Positions 10,401 through 17,065 of a DNA stretch of 64,000 bases are shown piece by piece (position 1 is the stretch's first letter; every line of letters starts with the position of its first letter). The notes beneath the pieces were generated by a model, which did no database searches, had not been told where the DNA came from, and saw nothing but the letters and a program-made list of their open reading frames with translations. The position numbers and the translations under genes were made by a program. The stretch spans positions 1 through 64,000 of the forward strand of contig NZ_CVTD020000008.1 of NCBI RefSeq assembly GCF_002904165.1, given 5' to 3'. The DNA comes from Herbinix hemicellulosilytica. GTDB taxonomy: Bacteria; Bacillota; Clostridia; Lachnospirales; Lachnospiraceae.

Positions 10401-11246
10401 GAAGTCGCAAGGCAGATATTCATGCAAAAGGATAAAGAAGAACTGGAAAATCTAACTCTTAATCACAAAACAGACAAAGAGCTGCAAAATCAGATTAATA
10501 AAAGGCTGAACTTTAAATATCCGTACGCCGCCGAAACAAAGCTTAGGGTAAAACTTACGGTATCGGAACTAAAAAAACTGGGGCAATTTATAGATGAGGA
10601 AGACGGCGAAATATTATACGGAAACACTGGCGATAATAATGAATTAAGTGATGGAAGAAATGAAGTTAATACTTTGTCAGCAGACCAATATATACCTGAT
10701 TTTATAAAAGGGACTCTGACAGAAACAACAGCTACGGACCGAGGAAGCCTGTACCATAAAGTGCTTGAACTTTTGGACCTTTCCAAAGTAAAAAATTATA
10801 AAGACCTGGTAAGAGAACTGGAAGGGTTGGCAAAAGAGGGAAAGATACTAAAAGAAGATATAAAAAGGCTTAATCTAAAAAATATTCTTAAGTTTGCCCA
10901 AAGCAGTACTGCAAAACGCATAATTAAGGCTCAGGCAGAAGGAAAGCTGTATAAAGAAAAGCAATTTGTCATCGGGGTAAAAGCCTGTGAAATTTACCCG
11001 GACCAGGACAGCGAAGAACTAATTCTTATCCAGGGTATAATCGATGCCTTTTTTGAAGAAGATGGTGAACTTGTTATTATTGATTATAAATCGGATGTAG
11101 TAAATGATGAAAAGCAGCTTGAAGACAGGTATAAGATGCAGTTGATTTATTATAAAAAAGCTCTGGAACAAATATTAAGGAAGAAAGTTAAGGAAATGAT
11201 AATTTACTCCTTATACCTGGGCAAGGAGATTTATATTAACCGGTAA
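7461..11246 (+). CDS. addA: ATP-dependent helicase/nuclease subunit A
   Basis: AddA, the UvrD-type (SF1A) helicase plus nuclease subunit. Motifs in order: Walker A AGSGKT (25-29), LIDEYQDSN (motif II, near 396), GDVKQSIYKFR, MSIHKSKGLEFPVVFV, LRVLYVALTRAK, then a C-terminal nuclease domain with RGSLYHKVLELLD and GIIDAFF... IDYKSD. The length of about 1261 residues is normal. The open frame extends to 7446, but the ATG at 7461 has an AGGAGG box immediately upstream (7448-7453) and starts the canonical MGWTKAQ, so it is chosen. Overlap with addB indicates coupled expression in one operon. A charged, low-complexity insert (about 545-590) sits between helicase motifs. Confidence 0.96.
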   Translation: MGWTKAQQKVIDTRHKNLLVSAAAGSGKTAVLVERIIKMISEGENPIDIDRLLVVTFTNAAATQMKERIGKALDQKLIMEPGNAHLQKQVSLLQSAHITTIHSFCLNVIRNYFHHIDLDPSFKIADESEITLMKSDIVAEVLEKWYEEGSEDFLRLIESYSRSKSDDPIEDLILSLYDFAMSNPWPKTWLKGVQESFKFETIEDMANTRWMKELLNYILSVLKDLLNKIEKAIEICNEPDGPQAYLPALLSDRSMLLEFLKKDTYEGYYNAFSEISFARLSSKKQENVPEDKKNKVKDLREEVKKGIKDITNQFFFQPAEEMFNDLKAVGSIMDVLSRLTLDFMEAFAAKKEDKNLVDFNDLEHFALKILVEEKDGEIIPSKAALELSEQFEEILIDEYQDSNLVQETILKSISRENKGLYNRFMVGDVKQSIYKFRLAMPELFLEKYKTYGTWDTDEDGNVNLTQRIDLDKNFRSRKVVLDFVNDIFEQIMIESVGGIVYDNSASLKYGELFEEQVPENEAGKLSNEVKERIAKDVELILVTEEELDTAGENTGNGSFNGSSSDKENANLIDLPDEDKEEIQYTKKELEARAVAKKIKEIINPEYGLLLIDKDKEGKVIHRPARLGDIVILLRTMAGWSEVFVNTLIQEGIPAYADTGTGYFQTTEIMTLLNMLRIIDNPRQDIPFAGVLYSPIVGLTSDELAQVRLMDRKTTMYGASLAYAQDGSSEELKNKLKSFLDMLHKLRDKAKYTPIHELIQEILDMTGYAYYVMAMPGGDRRKANIDMLISHAVRFEKSSYSGLFHFVRYIEKLHKYEVDFGEASVSGENDDAVRIMSIHKSKGLEFPVVFVSGLSKQFNMQDQRKSILMHVDYGIGPDYIDLENRTKVPTLLKKFIQKKNQTDSLGEELRVLYVALTRAKEKLIMTGYLNNTEDLYAKKDFSFYEIMSSKNYLDLVLPAMNNKKTDYMKIKVISRKDILGEEVARQIFMQKDKEELENLTLNHKTDKELQNQINKRLNFKYPYAAETKLRVKLTVSELKKLGQFIDEEDGEILYGNTGDNNELSDGRNEVNTLSADQYIPDFIKGTLTETTATDRGSLYHKVLELLDLSKVKNYKDLVRELEGLAKEGKILKEDIKRLNLKNILKFAQSSTAKRIIKAQAEGKLYKEKQFVIGVKACEIYPDQDSEELILIQGIIDAFFEEDGELVIIDYKSDVVNDEKQLEDRYKMQLIYYKKALEQILRKKVKEMIIYSLYLGKEIYINR

Positions 11247-11282
11247 AATATATGGATGTTATTGTAAAATGAAAAATTAGCC

Positions 11283-11314
11283 CGAATATTCTTACGCAAG
11301 TTGGTTACACTCTA
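11283..11314 (+). promoter_or_regulatory. Possible sporulation (sigma-G-like) promoter
   Basis: gaata (11284-11288) and cactcta (11308-11314) resemble the -35 and -10 elements of forespore sigma-G promoters, though the spacer (19) is long by about one base and the -10 is imperfect. The case rests mainly on the downstream spore-protein gene. Confidence 0.3.
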
Positions 11315-11342
11315 AAAAAGCAAAAAAGAAAGGGTGTAACGT

Positions 11343-11555
11343 ATGGCAGCAAAAAGGGAAAAGAAGATTGATCTTAACAATCTGAAACCTGAGGAGGAAA
11401 TGAAATATGAGATAGCAAAAGAACTGGGATATCTTGATAAAGTGCTTTCTTCAGGATGGAAGTCCCTTACTGCAAAAGAATCGGGAAGGATAGGAGGCTT
11501 AATAACCAAAAGAAAGAGAGAATTAAAAAAACAGGCAGAAGCAGAAGCCAAATAA
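11343..11555 (+). CDS. Alpha/beta-type small acid-soluble spore protein
   Basis: A 70-residue basic protein of the alpha/beta SASP family, which coats forespore DNA and protects it from UV and oxidative damage. The diagnostic stretch is EIAKELGYLDKVLSSGW followed by LTAKESGRIGG, the family's helix-turn-helix DNA-binding core, then a Lys/Arg-rich tail. It most resembles the clostridial SspF-like branch. The ATG is preceded by AAAGAAAGGGTG. Monocistronic, closed by a strong hairpin at 11665-11710. Its presence implies that the organism sporulates. The family is small and easily recognised, so confidence is high even at this length. Confidence 0.87.
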   Translation: MAAKREKKIDLNNLKPEEEMKYEIAKELGYLDKVLSSGWKSLTAKESGRIGGLITKRKRELKKQAEAEAK

Positions 11556-11664
11556 GAGCCATATAAAAATGCTTATGAACATAACATTATAAAATAATAA
11601 TTGTATGAGGGATATTTTTTGTTAACGCCTGTTTAAGATTTAAGATAGGTTAATGTAAAAAAAT

Positions 11665-11710
11665 AAAAAATATGGGCTTAGGTTGAATTAGACTTAAGCC
11701 CATATTTTTT
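11665..11710 (+). terminator. Rho-independent terminator after the SASP gene
   Basis: Perfect 16-bp arms, the 5' arm rich in A (aaaaaatatgggctta) and the 3' arm ending in a T-run (taagcccatatttttt), around a 14-nt loop. A textbook intrinsic terminator, usable in both directions. Confidence 0.9.
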
Positions 11711-11801
11711 TGGATATTTTCGGTAGTTTTGACTGGCAAACAAAGCAAAAATCAAAGGCTTATTGAGCTAATAAAACACATAATTCGAAAAATGTCGTCT
11801 A

Positions 11802-11830
11802 TTGACAAGTGAATCGCATTTACATAGAAT
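11802..11830 (+). promoter_or_regulatory. Sigma-A promoter of the sigma-factor operon
   Basis: TTGACA (11802-11807), 17-bp spacer, TAGAAT (11825-11830). The near-consensus match falls inside the 5' part of the long open frame of the sigma-factor gene and so rules out a translation start upstream of about 11837. Confidence 0.8.
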
Positions 11831-11877
11831 GGAAGAAACTGATAAAAAAGAAACCAAAGATAAAAATAAAGATGGAG

Positions 11878-12459
11878 ATGATATTATTGCTGTTTTTATA
11901 TTTATCAATGCTTGAAAATGAAGATGATAAAAAGAGGATGGCAGATATATATGAAGAGCATAAGCATGCCCTTCTTTTATATGCATTAAAGATTACCGGA
12001 TATAATCAGGCCATGGCAGAAGATGCTGTACATAACGCTTTTTTATCAATAATAAAAGAAAAAGAAAAATATTTACATTTAGATAGTAAGAATTTCCGGT
12101 ATGTATCCGTTTCTATAGTAAGAAATAAATGTATAGATTTGTTAAGAAAAGAAAAACGTTATGCGGATACGCCTATAGAAGAACTGGAGATATATCTTAG
12201 TGCGGAAGAAAAAAGCCCGGAAGAGCAGGCTGAAATAGCATCTGAATATGATCTAATTAAAAAGCACTTATCAAACATCGATGAAATCAGCAGGCAGGTC
12301 CTTATCATGAAATATGCCCTGGGAATGTCTTATAAAGAAATATCTGAAAAATTAAATATACCTTACGAAAATATCGGTGTTCGTATAAGCAGGGCAAAAG
12401 ATAAGGTGCGAAGACTGGTAGAAAAAGATATTTCAAATAATAAACCCCATAATGAATAA
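11878..12459 (+). CDS. RNA polymerase ECF-type sigma factor
   Basis: Sigma-70 family protein of about 193 residues. Region 2 is seen in YEEHKHALLLYALKITG... AEDAVHNAFLSIIK and region 4 in EISRQVLIMKYALGMSYKEISEKLNIPYENIGVRISRAKDKVR, a standard helix-turn-helix; no region 3 or 1.1 is present. The open frame extends to a GTG at 11809, but a promoter occupies that stretch. The likeliest starts are ATG 11878 or TTG 11887, nine bases after GGAG. The next gene 42 bp downstream encodes a membrane protein with a DUF4367 domain, the usual anti-sigma-like partner in this group. The pair probably senses an envelope signal; the target regulon is unknown. Confidence 0.85.
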   Translation: MILLLFLYLSMLENEDDKKRMADIYEEHKHALLLYALKITGYNQAMAEDAVHNAFLSIIKEKEKYLHLDSKNFRYVSVSIVRNKCIDLLRKEKRYADTPIEELEIYLSAEEKSPEEQAEIASEYDLIKKHLSNIDEISRQVLIMKYALGMSYKEISEKLNIPYENIGVRISRAKDKVRRLVEKDISNNKPHNE

Positions 12460-12501
12460 AATTTCAAGATAAACAATAAAATTATGAAGGTGTGAGTAAA
12501 A

Positions 12502-13215
12502 TTGGATATAATGAAAATGGATGACAATTTATTTGAAGCCTTATTCCGGCAGGCAGTAATTGATGAGTACAAAAAGGAAGTGGATAGCATACCGAAAAAA
12601 GAAGAGCTTATAAAAATGGTAACTATTTCTCCGGAGTTTGAACTGCGAATGAGAAAATTATTGGCCCGTGACAGACGAAGGGATATAGTTCTTAAGGCTA
12701 TTCATGCCGGAAAACGCGTAGCAGCTATAATTTTACTGGCTGTGGGCTTTTTGTCATTATTAATGTTGTCCAATGCGAAGGTTAGGGCCTCGGTAAAAGA
12801 AGCTATTGTTGAATGGTATAATAAATACATTTCAATTATTTTCAATGGACAAGAAGCGTCCGATACAAGCGATATAAAAGAGTTCAGACCCAAATACCTG
12901 CCGAAAGGATTTAAGGAGAGCCAAGTTGAAAATCATGGAAATAAAACTTATATAATGTTACAAAATGATCTGGGAGATGTCATTTATGTAACATGCTGGC
13001 AGGATTATTATAACTCGAATATATTAATAGATATTGAAAGCCATGTCATAGAAACTAAGATTATTAATGGTTATGAGATTTATATTGCTTACGCAACTAA
13101 CGAAGATCCGAAAAATGTTATTGTATGGACTATGGACAATTATCAGTTTAGGATATGGAGTACATTATCTATGGATGAACTTATAATGATGGCGGAGTCA
13201 ATGTGTAATAACTAA
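12502..13215 (+). CDS. DUF4367-type membrane protein, putative anti-sigma factor
   Basis: A 237-residue protein with a cytoplasmic N-terminus (about 65 residues, Lys/Glu-rich), one transmembrane helix (about 72-92, AAIILLAVGFLSLLML), and an extracytoplasmic domain containing the DUF4367 pattern FRPKYLPKGF... and an aromatic C-terminus. Such single-pass proteins lie next to ECF sigma genes in clostridia and are presumed to hold the sigma factor at the membrane; that role is inference. The start is TTG 12502, eleven bases after GAAGG; an ATG nine bases further on lacks a good box. Co-transcribed with the sigma gene. Confidence 0.75.
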   Translation: MDIMKMDDNLFEALFRQAVIDEYKKEVDSIPKKEELIKMVTISPEFELRMRKLLARDRRRDIVLKAIHAGKRVAAIILLAVGFLSLLMLSNAKVRASVKEAIVEWYNKYISIIFNGQEASDTSDIKEFRPKYLPKGFKESQVENHGNKTYIMLQNDLGDVIYVTCWQDYYNSNILIDIESHVIETKIINGYEIYIAYATNEDPKNVIVWTMDNYQFRIWSTLSMDELIMMAESMCNN

Positions 13216-13288
13216 ATTAGAATCAGTGAAAATTTATAATCATATTTTTTGATTAGCAATTTTATATAATAAAATTATTATAATTTTG

Positions 13289-13317
13289 TTGAAAATCACA
13301 TGATAGATACATATACT
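13289..13317 (+). promoter_or_regulatory. Promoter of the small secreted protein gene
   Basis: TTGAAA (13289-13294), 17-bp spacer, TATACT (13312-13317). It suggests that the secreted protein gene is transcribed separately from, or in addition to, the sigma/anti-sigma operon. Confidence 0.6.
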
Positions 13318-13381
13318 TTCTAACGTTTATTTAATGAAGGTGAAAATGCCTTACTAAAGATGTAGAAAGGATGGAAGACCA

Positions 13382-13822
13382 GTGAAACTTAAAAAAATAC
13401 TTGTAATCTTATTTGTAGCAGTACTTCTTTTACCGCAAAGCTTTAAGGCATATGCACAAACTCAGGACCAATCGGCAGTAAAAATAGGTGAAGACTTTAT
13501 AGTTACCCCGATGTGGACTAACGTAAATGATATTACATTACTGCTTGGTTTTAAAGACGGAAAGGCTCATTGTCATGGAGATATAAATGGATTTAAAGGA
13601 ACAACTAGCATAAGTGCAACCTTTAAGCTTGAAAGAAAAATACCGGCAGGATGGTCACATGTGAAAACATGGACGGCAAGTACAAATTCCGACTTTTTAT
13701 CGTTTTATGATTCACATTCTGCAATTCAAGGTTACAGATACCGCTTTAGCGTTACAGCTACAGTAGTAAGAAACGGTATAAGTGAAACAGTTAGTGCTTC
13801 GGTAGAAGGAGATTATAATTAA
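13382..13822 (+). CDS. Small secreted protein, function unknown (DUF6147-like)
   Basis: A 146-residue precursor with a clear Sec signal peptide (KLKKILVILFVAVLLLPQSFKAYAQ, probable cleavage after AYA or YAQ) and a mature part of about 120 residues rich in beta-strand, Thr, Ser and aromatic residues. It includes paired patterns typical of a beta-sandwich: TSISATFKLERKI and YRFSVTATVVRNG. I associate this pattern loosely with the DUF6147 family of clostridial secreted proteins; no enzymatic motif or Cys pair is seen. It starts at GTG 13382 after a GGAAG box. It sits just after a sigma/anti-sigma pair, so it may be a target of that sigma factor, which is inference. Confidence 0.7.
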   Translation: MKLKKILVILFVAVLLLPQSFKAYAQTQDQSAVKIGEDFIVTPMWTNVNDITLLLGFKDGKAHCHGDINGFKGTTSISATFKLERKIPAGWSHVKTWTASTNSDFLSFYDSHSAIQGYRYRFSVTATVVRNGISETVSASVEGDYN

Positions 13823-13929
13823 TTTTTAGTATGATTATAATTGATTAATCTTATATTTGATTAAAATATACAGTAAAAAATGAATATTACATTGCCATCC
13901 TTTTATTGGGTATAAAATTGCCTGTTTTA

Positions 13930-13972
13930 AAATAAATGGCTTGTGTCCAAACTGACACAAGCCATTTATTTA
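13930..13972 (+). terminator. Strong hairpin terminator
   Basis: About 18-bp perfect arms (aataaatggcttgtgtc / gacacaagccatttatt) around a five-base loop, with A-rich and T-rich shoulders so it can act in both directions. It closes the secreted-protein gene 110 bp upstream. Confidence 0.85.
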
Positions 13973-14064
13973 CGTGACTCCTATTAATCCATTAGCATAT
14001 TATGTTTACTATTACTATAATCAAAAAACGACAGTTTCGTTTATTAAATTAAAACAAAATATTT

Positions 14065-14077
14065 AATTTTTCTTATT
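14065..14077. repeat. Target-site duplication, left copy
   Basis: AATTTTTCTTATT, repeated exactly at 15296-15308 on the other side of the IS30 element. A 13-bp direct repeat abutting both ends marks the insertion site. Confidence 0.85.
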
Positions 14078-15295
14078 CCTAAATTGCAATTTCAAATTGA
14101 ACACCACTGGTAATTAAGTTACCTTGTACTTTGCCAATCGAATACACCTGATCCAGAAACTCTTCAAAAAGTTCCGCCGGTGTTCGGTACCCAAGATGCT
14201 TCCGGGGAAGTTCGTTCATCTCATCAGCAAACCACAGGATTTGTTCTGCAGAATATTTCTCAATGGAAACCCCTTTTGGAACATATCTGCGAAAAATCCT
14301 GTTATGTCGTTCATTCTGGGCTCTTTCCCAGGATGAATACGGATGTGTAAAGTAGATCCCTACTCCCCATGTTTCAAGTTCAGATAGCCTCTCAAACTCA
14401 GTACCGTTATCGGCAGTAATGGTCTTGAATACTTCACTGAATTTAGCCTCGCCGTATTCTTCTCTAAGGGTTTCCATGGCTGCCATTACGGATTCTGCAT
14501 CTTTGCCGGGTATTTTTATGGCTATATAATAATCGCTTTTCTTCTCAACCAACGTTAGTACCACTGATTCATGACCGGCCTTGTGTCCGACAACTGTGTC
14601 GATTTCCCAGTGACCGTATTCCTCTTTAGTGGATACTGTTTCCGGACGTTCATCAATACTTTTTCCAAGAAAACGTTTGCTTTTACGAGGCTGGTTCTTT
14701 CTTGGCTTTCTTGACAAGGCTTCCGGAAAATCATGTGGTACCAGCGGCAGATTTCCGGCCCAAAGTTCATTATAAAGCGTCTTGGTACAAACAATATCCT
14801 CAGCAGGAAACAGCTCATGAAGTCTGGCATAACCTACGCAGGCATCAAAAGACCAATGATGTTCCTTGACCTGCTTAATAACCCATTTTAGAAACTTTGA
14901 GTTCTCATCAAGAGCATGTGGCTTGTGGCATCTTGACCTGTTTATTTCGTAGTTCTGTTGGCCACGTTTTGCAGAATACTCAGGATTACGTCCTCTGTCT
15001 CCATTACGCTTGCTGGTTCCACGCCGAAGTTCATACATTACGGTAGAAGCAGAACAATTGATTGCTTCTGCAATCTTACGAAGGGAGTAACCAAGTTTTT
15101 TATAAATTTTGATACTGCAACGATCTTCAAATTTTAAGTGCTGACCCCTTTCGCGATCGGGGGTAAATGTGGTAGAATAAGTTTGATCCATGGTTGCGAT
15201 CTCCTTTGTAGGTTTTTGTGTGGTAACTTAATTCTACCAAAGAATCCTCCATGGATCTATTTTTTTAGGTGTTCAATTTGATTTTACAATTAACC
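14078..15295 (-). mobile_element. IS30-family insertion sequence, complete (about 1218 bp)
   Basis: A single transposase gene lies between imperfect terminal inverted repeats: left 14080-14105 and right 15268-15293 match at 22 of 26 positions, with an identical inner core CAAATTGAACACC on the left and its complement on the right. The element is bounded by exact 13-bp direct repeats (14065-14077 and 15296-15308). The open transposase, matching ends and undamaged duplication indicate a recent and probably still mobile copy. On the minus strand the element begins at the stop codon of the small membrane-protein gene. Confidence 0.9.
14079..15191 (-). CDS. IS30-family transposase
   Basis: DDE transposase of 370 residues that catalyses excision and insertion of the element. 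An N-terminal helix-turn-helix is visible in LKFEDRCSIKIYKKLGYSLRKIAEAINCSASTVMYELRRG, typical of IS30. The catalytic core has HWEIDTVVGHKAG (first Asp), TITADNGTEF (second Asp) and YSSWERAQNERHNR (catalytic Glu and the IS30 ERANNE-like signature). The ATG is preceded by AAAGGAG at good spacing, and the TAG stop lies in the terminal repeat. The frame is intact. It is opposite in strand to the flanking plus-strand genes. Confidence 0.95.
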   Translation of the reverse strand: MDQTYSTTFTPDRERGQHLKFEDRCSIKIYKKLGYSLRKIAEAINCSASTVMYELRRGTSKRNGDRGRNPEYSAKRGQQNYEINRSRCHKPHALDENSKFLKWVIKQVKEHHWSFDACVGYARLHELFPAEDIVCTKTLYNELWAGNLPLVPHDFPEALSRKPRKNQPRKSKRFLGKSIDERPETVSTKEEYGHWEIDTVVGHKAGHESVVLTLVEKKSDYYIAIKIPGKDAESVMAAMETLREEYGEAKFSEVFKTITADNGTEFERLSELETWGVGIYFTHPYSSWERAQNERHNRIFRRYVPKGVSIEKYSAEQILWFADEMNELPRKHLGYRTPAELFEEFLDQVYSIGKVQGNLITSGVQFEIAI

Positions 15296-15449
15296 AATTT
15301 TTCTTATTACGGAAAGATTTATAAATATATATTATTAAATCGATTATTTTAGGAATAACTAAAGCTAAAAATATTAGAAAAAGAATTTTATTTGTTATTT
15401 TTAGCTGATATGCCAAATAATCGATGCGATAAGGAATTAAATCGGCCAT
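15273..15449 (-). CDS. Small single-pass membrane protein whose 3' end is altered by the IS30 insertion
   Basis: A 58-residue frame not long enough for usual gene calling. It has a perfect AAGGAG box eight bases before the ATG (minus strand), an N-terminus MADLIPYRIDYLAYQLK, a hydrophobic helix (about 20-44: ILFLIFLALVIPKIIDLIIYIY) and a basic tail KSFRNKKN. The native gene ended right after KKN, since the left flank of the IS restores AAT-TAA. The insertion replaced the last two bases of the stop, so the product now gains seven residues encoded by the IS end before TGA at 15273-15275. Function unknown; possibly a phage-holin-like, toxin-like or signalling micropeptide. Confidence 0.6.
   Translation of the reverse strand: MADLIPYRIDYLAYQLKITNKILFLIFLALVIPKIIDLIIYIYKSFRNKKNWLIVKSN
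15296..15308. repeat. Target-site duplication, right copy
   Basis: Exact copy of the 13-bp sequence at 14065-14077. On the minus strand it encodes the last residues (NKKN) of the small membrane protein and the first T of its former stop codon. Confidence 0.85.
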
Positions 15450-15579
15450 AATAGAATCTCCTTTTTAATTTTTAAATTTTATATCTATATTTACAATTAT
15501 ATCCATTAAAGTTAATTATGCAATAGTTTGGCATAAAAATGTCTAAAATAAGCAAAAACTGGTACGGCGAGTAAAATAA

Positions 15580-15611
15580 ATGGACTTGCTTCTTATTAGA
15601 CGCAAGTCCAT
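15580..15611 (-). terminator. Terminator of the ROK repressor gene
   Basis: Perfect 10-bp arms (atggacttgc / gcaagtccat) with a 12-nt loop. On the minus strand it is followed by ttattttac. Lies 39 bp beyond the ROK stop codon. Confidence 0.75.
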
Positions 15612-15649
15612 AATTGTTTACATAGATAACCGGATATACATATTCTTAA

Positions 15650-16816
15650 TCAGAAAGGTGATTGATATTTTGAATTATTAAGCTTAAGATTGTTAATTCC
15701 AAGAAAGTTCTTTATAGCCACGCAGGCACCGCCAAGCAGAATTGAAGTATCCTGTAGCACTGACGGTACAATTTTTATATAACTGTTCATCTTGCTTTTT
15801 AAAGCATTTTCGATTTTTTCCAAAACTTGCGGAAAATGAATCGTAAAAGTACTGTTTATGATAACTATTTCAGGATTATAAGCATTAAGGACATTGTTTA
15901 TGCATACGGACATATATTTTATAAATTGATCCATTATATGCAGGGCATCCGGGTCTTTATTTTCATACATTTTGCGGTACAGATTAAAGTCAGCATCTTC
16001 TAAGCCTTTGAGTTTGGCAAATTCATTTAAAAGCACCCGTTCGGATACATATTGTTCCAAACAGCCGTGGTTGCCGCAGGGACACTCTCTGCCGTCTATT
16101 TCAACAATAGTGTGACCAAATTCTCCTGCCCGACCGCTGTAACCGGTATATAACCGATCGTTTATGATAATGCCCAGCCCGATGCCGGAATGAACACTTA
16201 TATTGGCGATATTGGGATAATCGTATTGGAAGGTTTTTTCGCCGATAACCGATAAATTTGCTTCATTTTCAAGGTATACAGGAACACCGAAATGCTGACC
16301 TAAGCTTCCTGCTATATCTAAATCGGATAAACTATAATAAGGGGCAAAGGATACTTCATTGTTGACGGTTACACCATGTATGCCCAGTGTTATTCCTACC
16401 AGCCCATAAGGGGTATCGGCGGGTAGTTTCATCGATTCTATTAGTTTTACAATCTCATCAACAATATTATAAGTGTTTTTCGGAGTTTTGATCTGCTTAA
16501 GAATACAATCTTCCCCCGCCAAATCGGTAACTAAAGCAGTGATAGTTTCTACTCCCAAATCTATGGAAATAACAAAACCGGCTTTCTTATTCAAACTAAG
16601 AAGAATTGGTTTTCTGCCAAGGCTTGTATCGTCGCTGCCGATTTCAATAACCAATTTACGGTTGATCAGATCCTGAACAATGGCCGAAACGGTGGCTTTG
16701 GTTAACCCCAGGTGCTTTGCTGTGGCGGCTCTGGAAATAGCAGCATGATTTATGATGGTTTCCAGTACCAGTTGTGTATTTATATCTCTTATTAGCTCTT
16801 TACTCCCTGTTACCAT
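15650..16816 (-). CDS. xylR: ROK family transcriptional repressor, XylR-like
   Basis: A 388-residue ROK (repressor/ORF/kinase) regulator, probably sensing xylose and repressing the divergent xylulokinase gene. The N-terminal winged helix-turn-helix is seen in NHAAISRAATAKHLGLTKATVSAIVQDLI. The sugar-kinase-like domain begins at FVISIDLGVETITALVTDL, and the ROK zinc signature C-x-C-x4-C is present in ECPCGNHGCLEQ near residue 245. The open frame starts at a GTG (16825), but the ATG at 16816 lies eight bases after AAAAGG and is preferred. Divergent from xylB across a 249-bp regulatory region, the usual xylR/xylB arrangement. Confidence 0.82.
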   Translation of the reverse strand: MVTGSKELIRDINTQLVLETIINHAAISRAATAKHLGLTKATVSAIVQDLINRKLVIEIGSDDTSLGRKPILLSLNKKAGFVISIDLGVETITALVTDLAGEDCILKQIKTPKNTYNIVDEIVKLIESMKLPADTPYGLVGITLGIHGVTVNNEVSFAPYYSLSDLDIAGSLGQHFGVPVYLENEANLSVIGEKTFQYDYPNIANISVHSGIGLGIIINDRLYTGYSGRAGEFGHTIVEIDGRECPCGNHGCLEQYVSERVLLNEFAKLKGLEDADFNLYRKMYENKDPDALHIMDQFIKYMSVCINNVLNAYNPEIVIINSTFTIHFPQVLEKIENALKSKMNSYIKIVPSVLQDTSILLGGACVAIKNFLGINNLKLNNSKYQSPF

Positions 16817-16906
16817 AATTTTCACCTTTTCGTTTTGTTTCTATATCATCCTATCATAGAATATCATATTTGGAAAGAGATATTTATATAAGGCGCTGAT
16901 TGAATC

Positions 16907-16962
16907 TTGACATTAAATAGCCTGGTTGGTATAGTTTAAGTAGATATAGTTTAATCAATTAA
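16907..16962 (+). promoter_or_regulatory. xylB promoter with possible ROK operator
   Basis: TTGACA (16907-16912), 17-bp spacer, TATAGT (16930-16935). TATAGTTTA occurs twice in direct orientation (starting at 16930 and 16945), and the second copy runs into the palindrome TTAATCAATTAA (16951-16962). These positions around the transcription start are where a XylR-type repressor would bind; the operator role is inference. Confidence 0.7.
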
Positions 16963-17065
16963 CAAGAAAATATTTACAAATAAACCCCAAAGTCATGCGT
17001 ATTAAGAATAGTACGTAAGTAACTGCCGGGTATCAAATTCAAATAATGAAAGGAGAAGTATTCGA

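Noticed and set aside
16482-16676. Plus-strand frames inside the ROK gene
   Set aside because: Antisense to a real gene with no ribosome-binding site.
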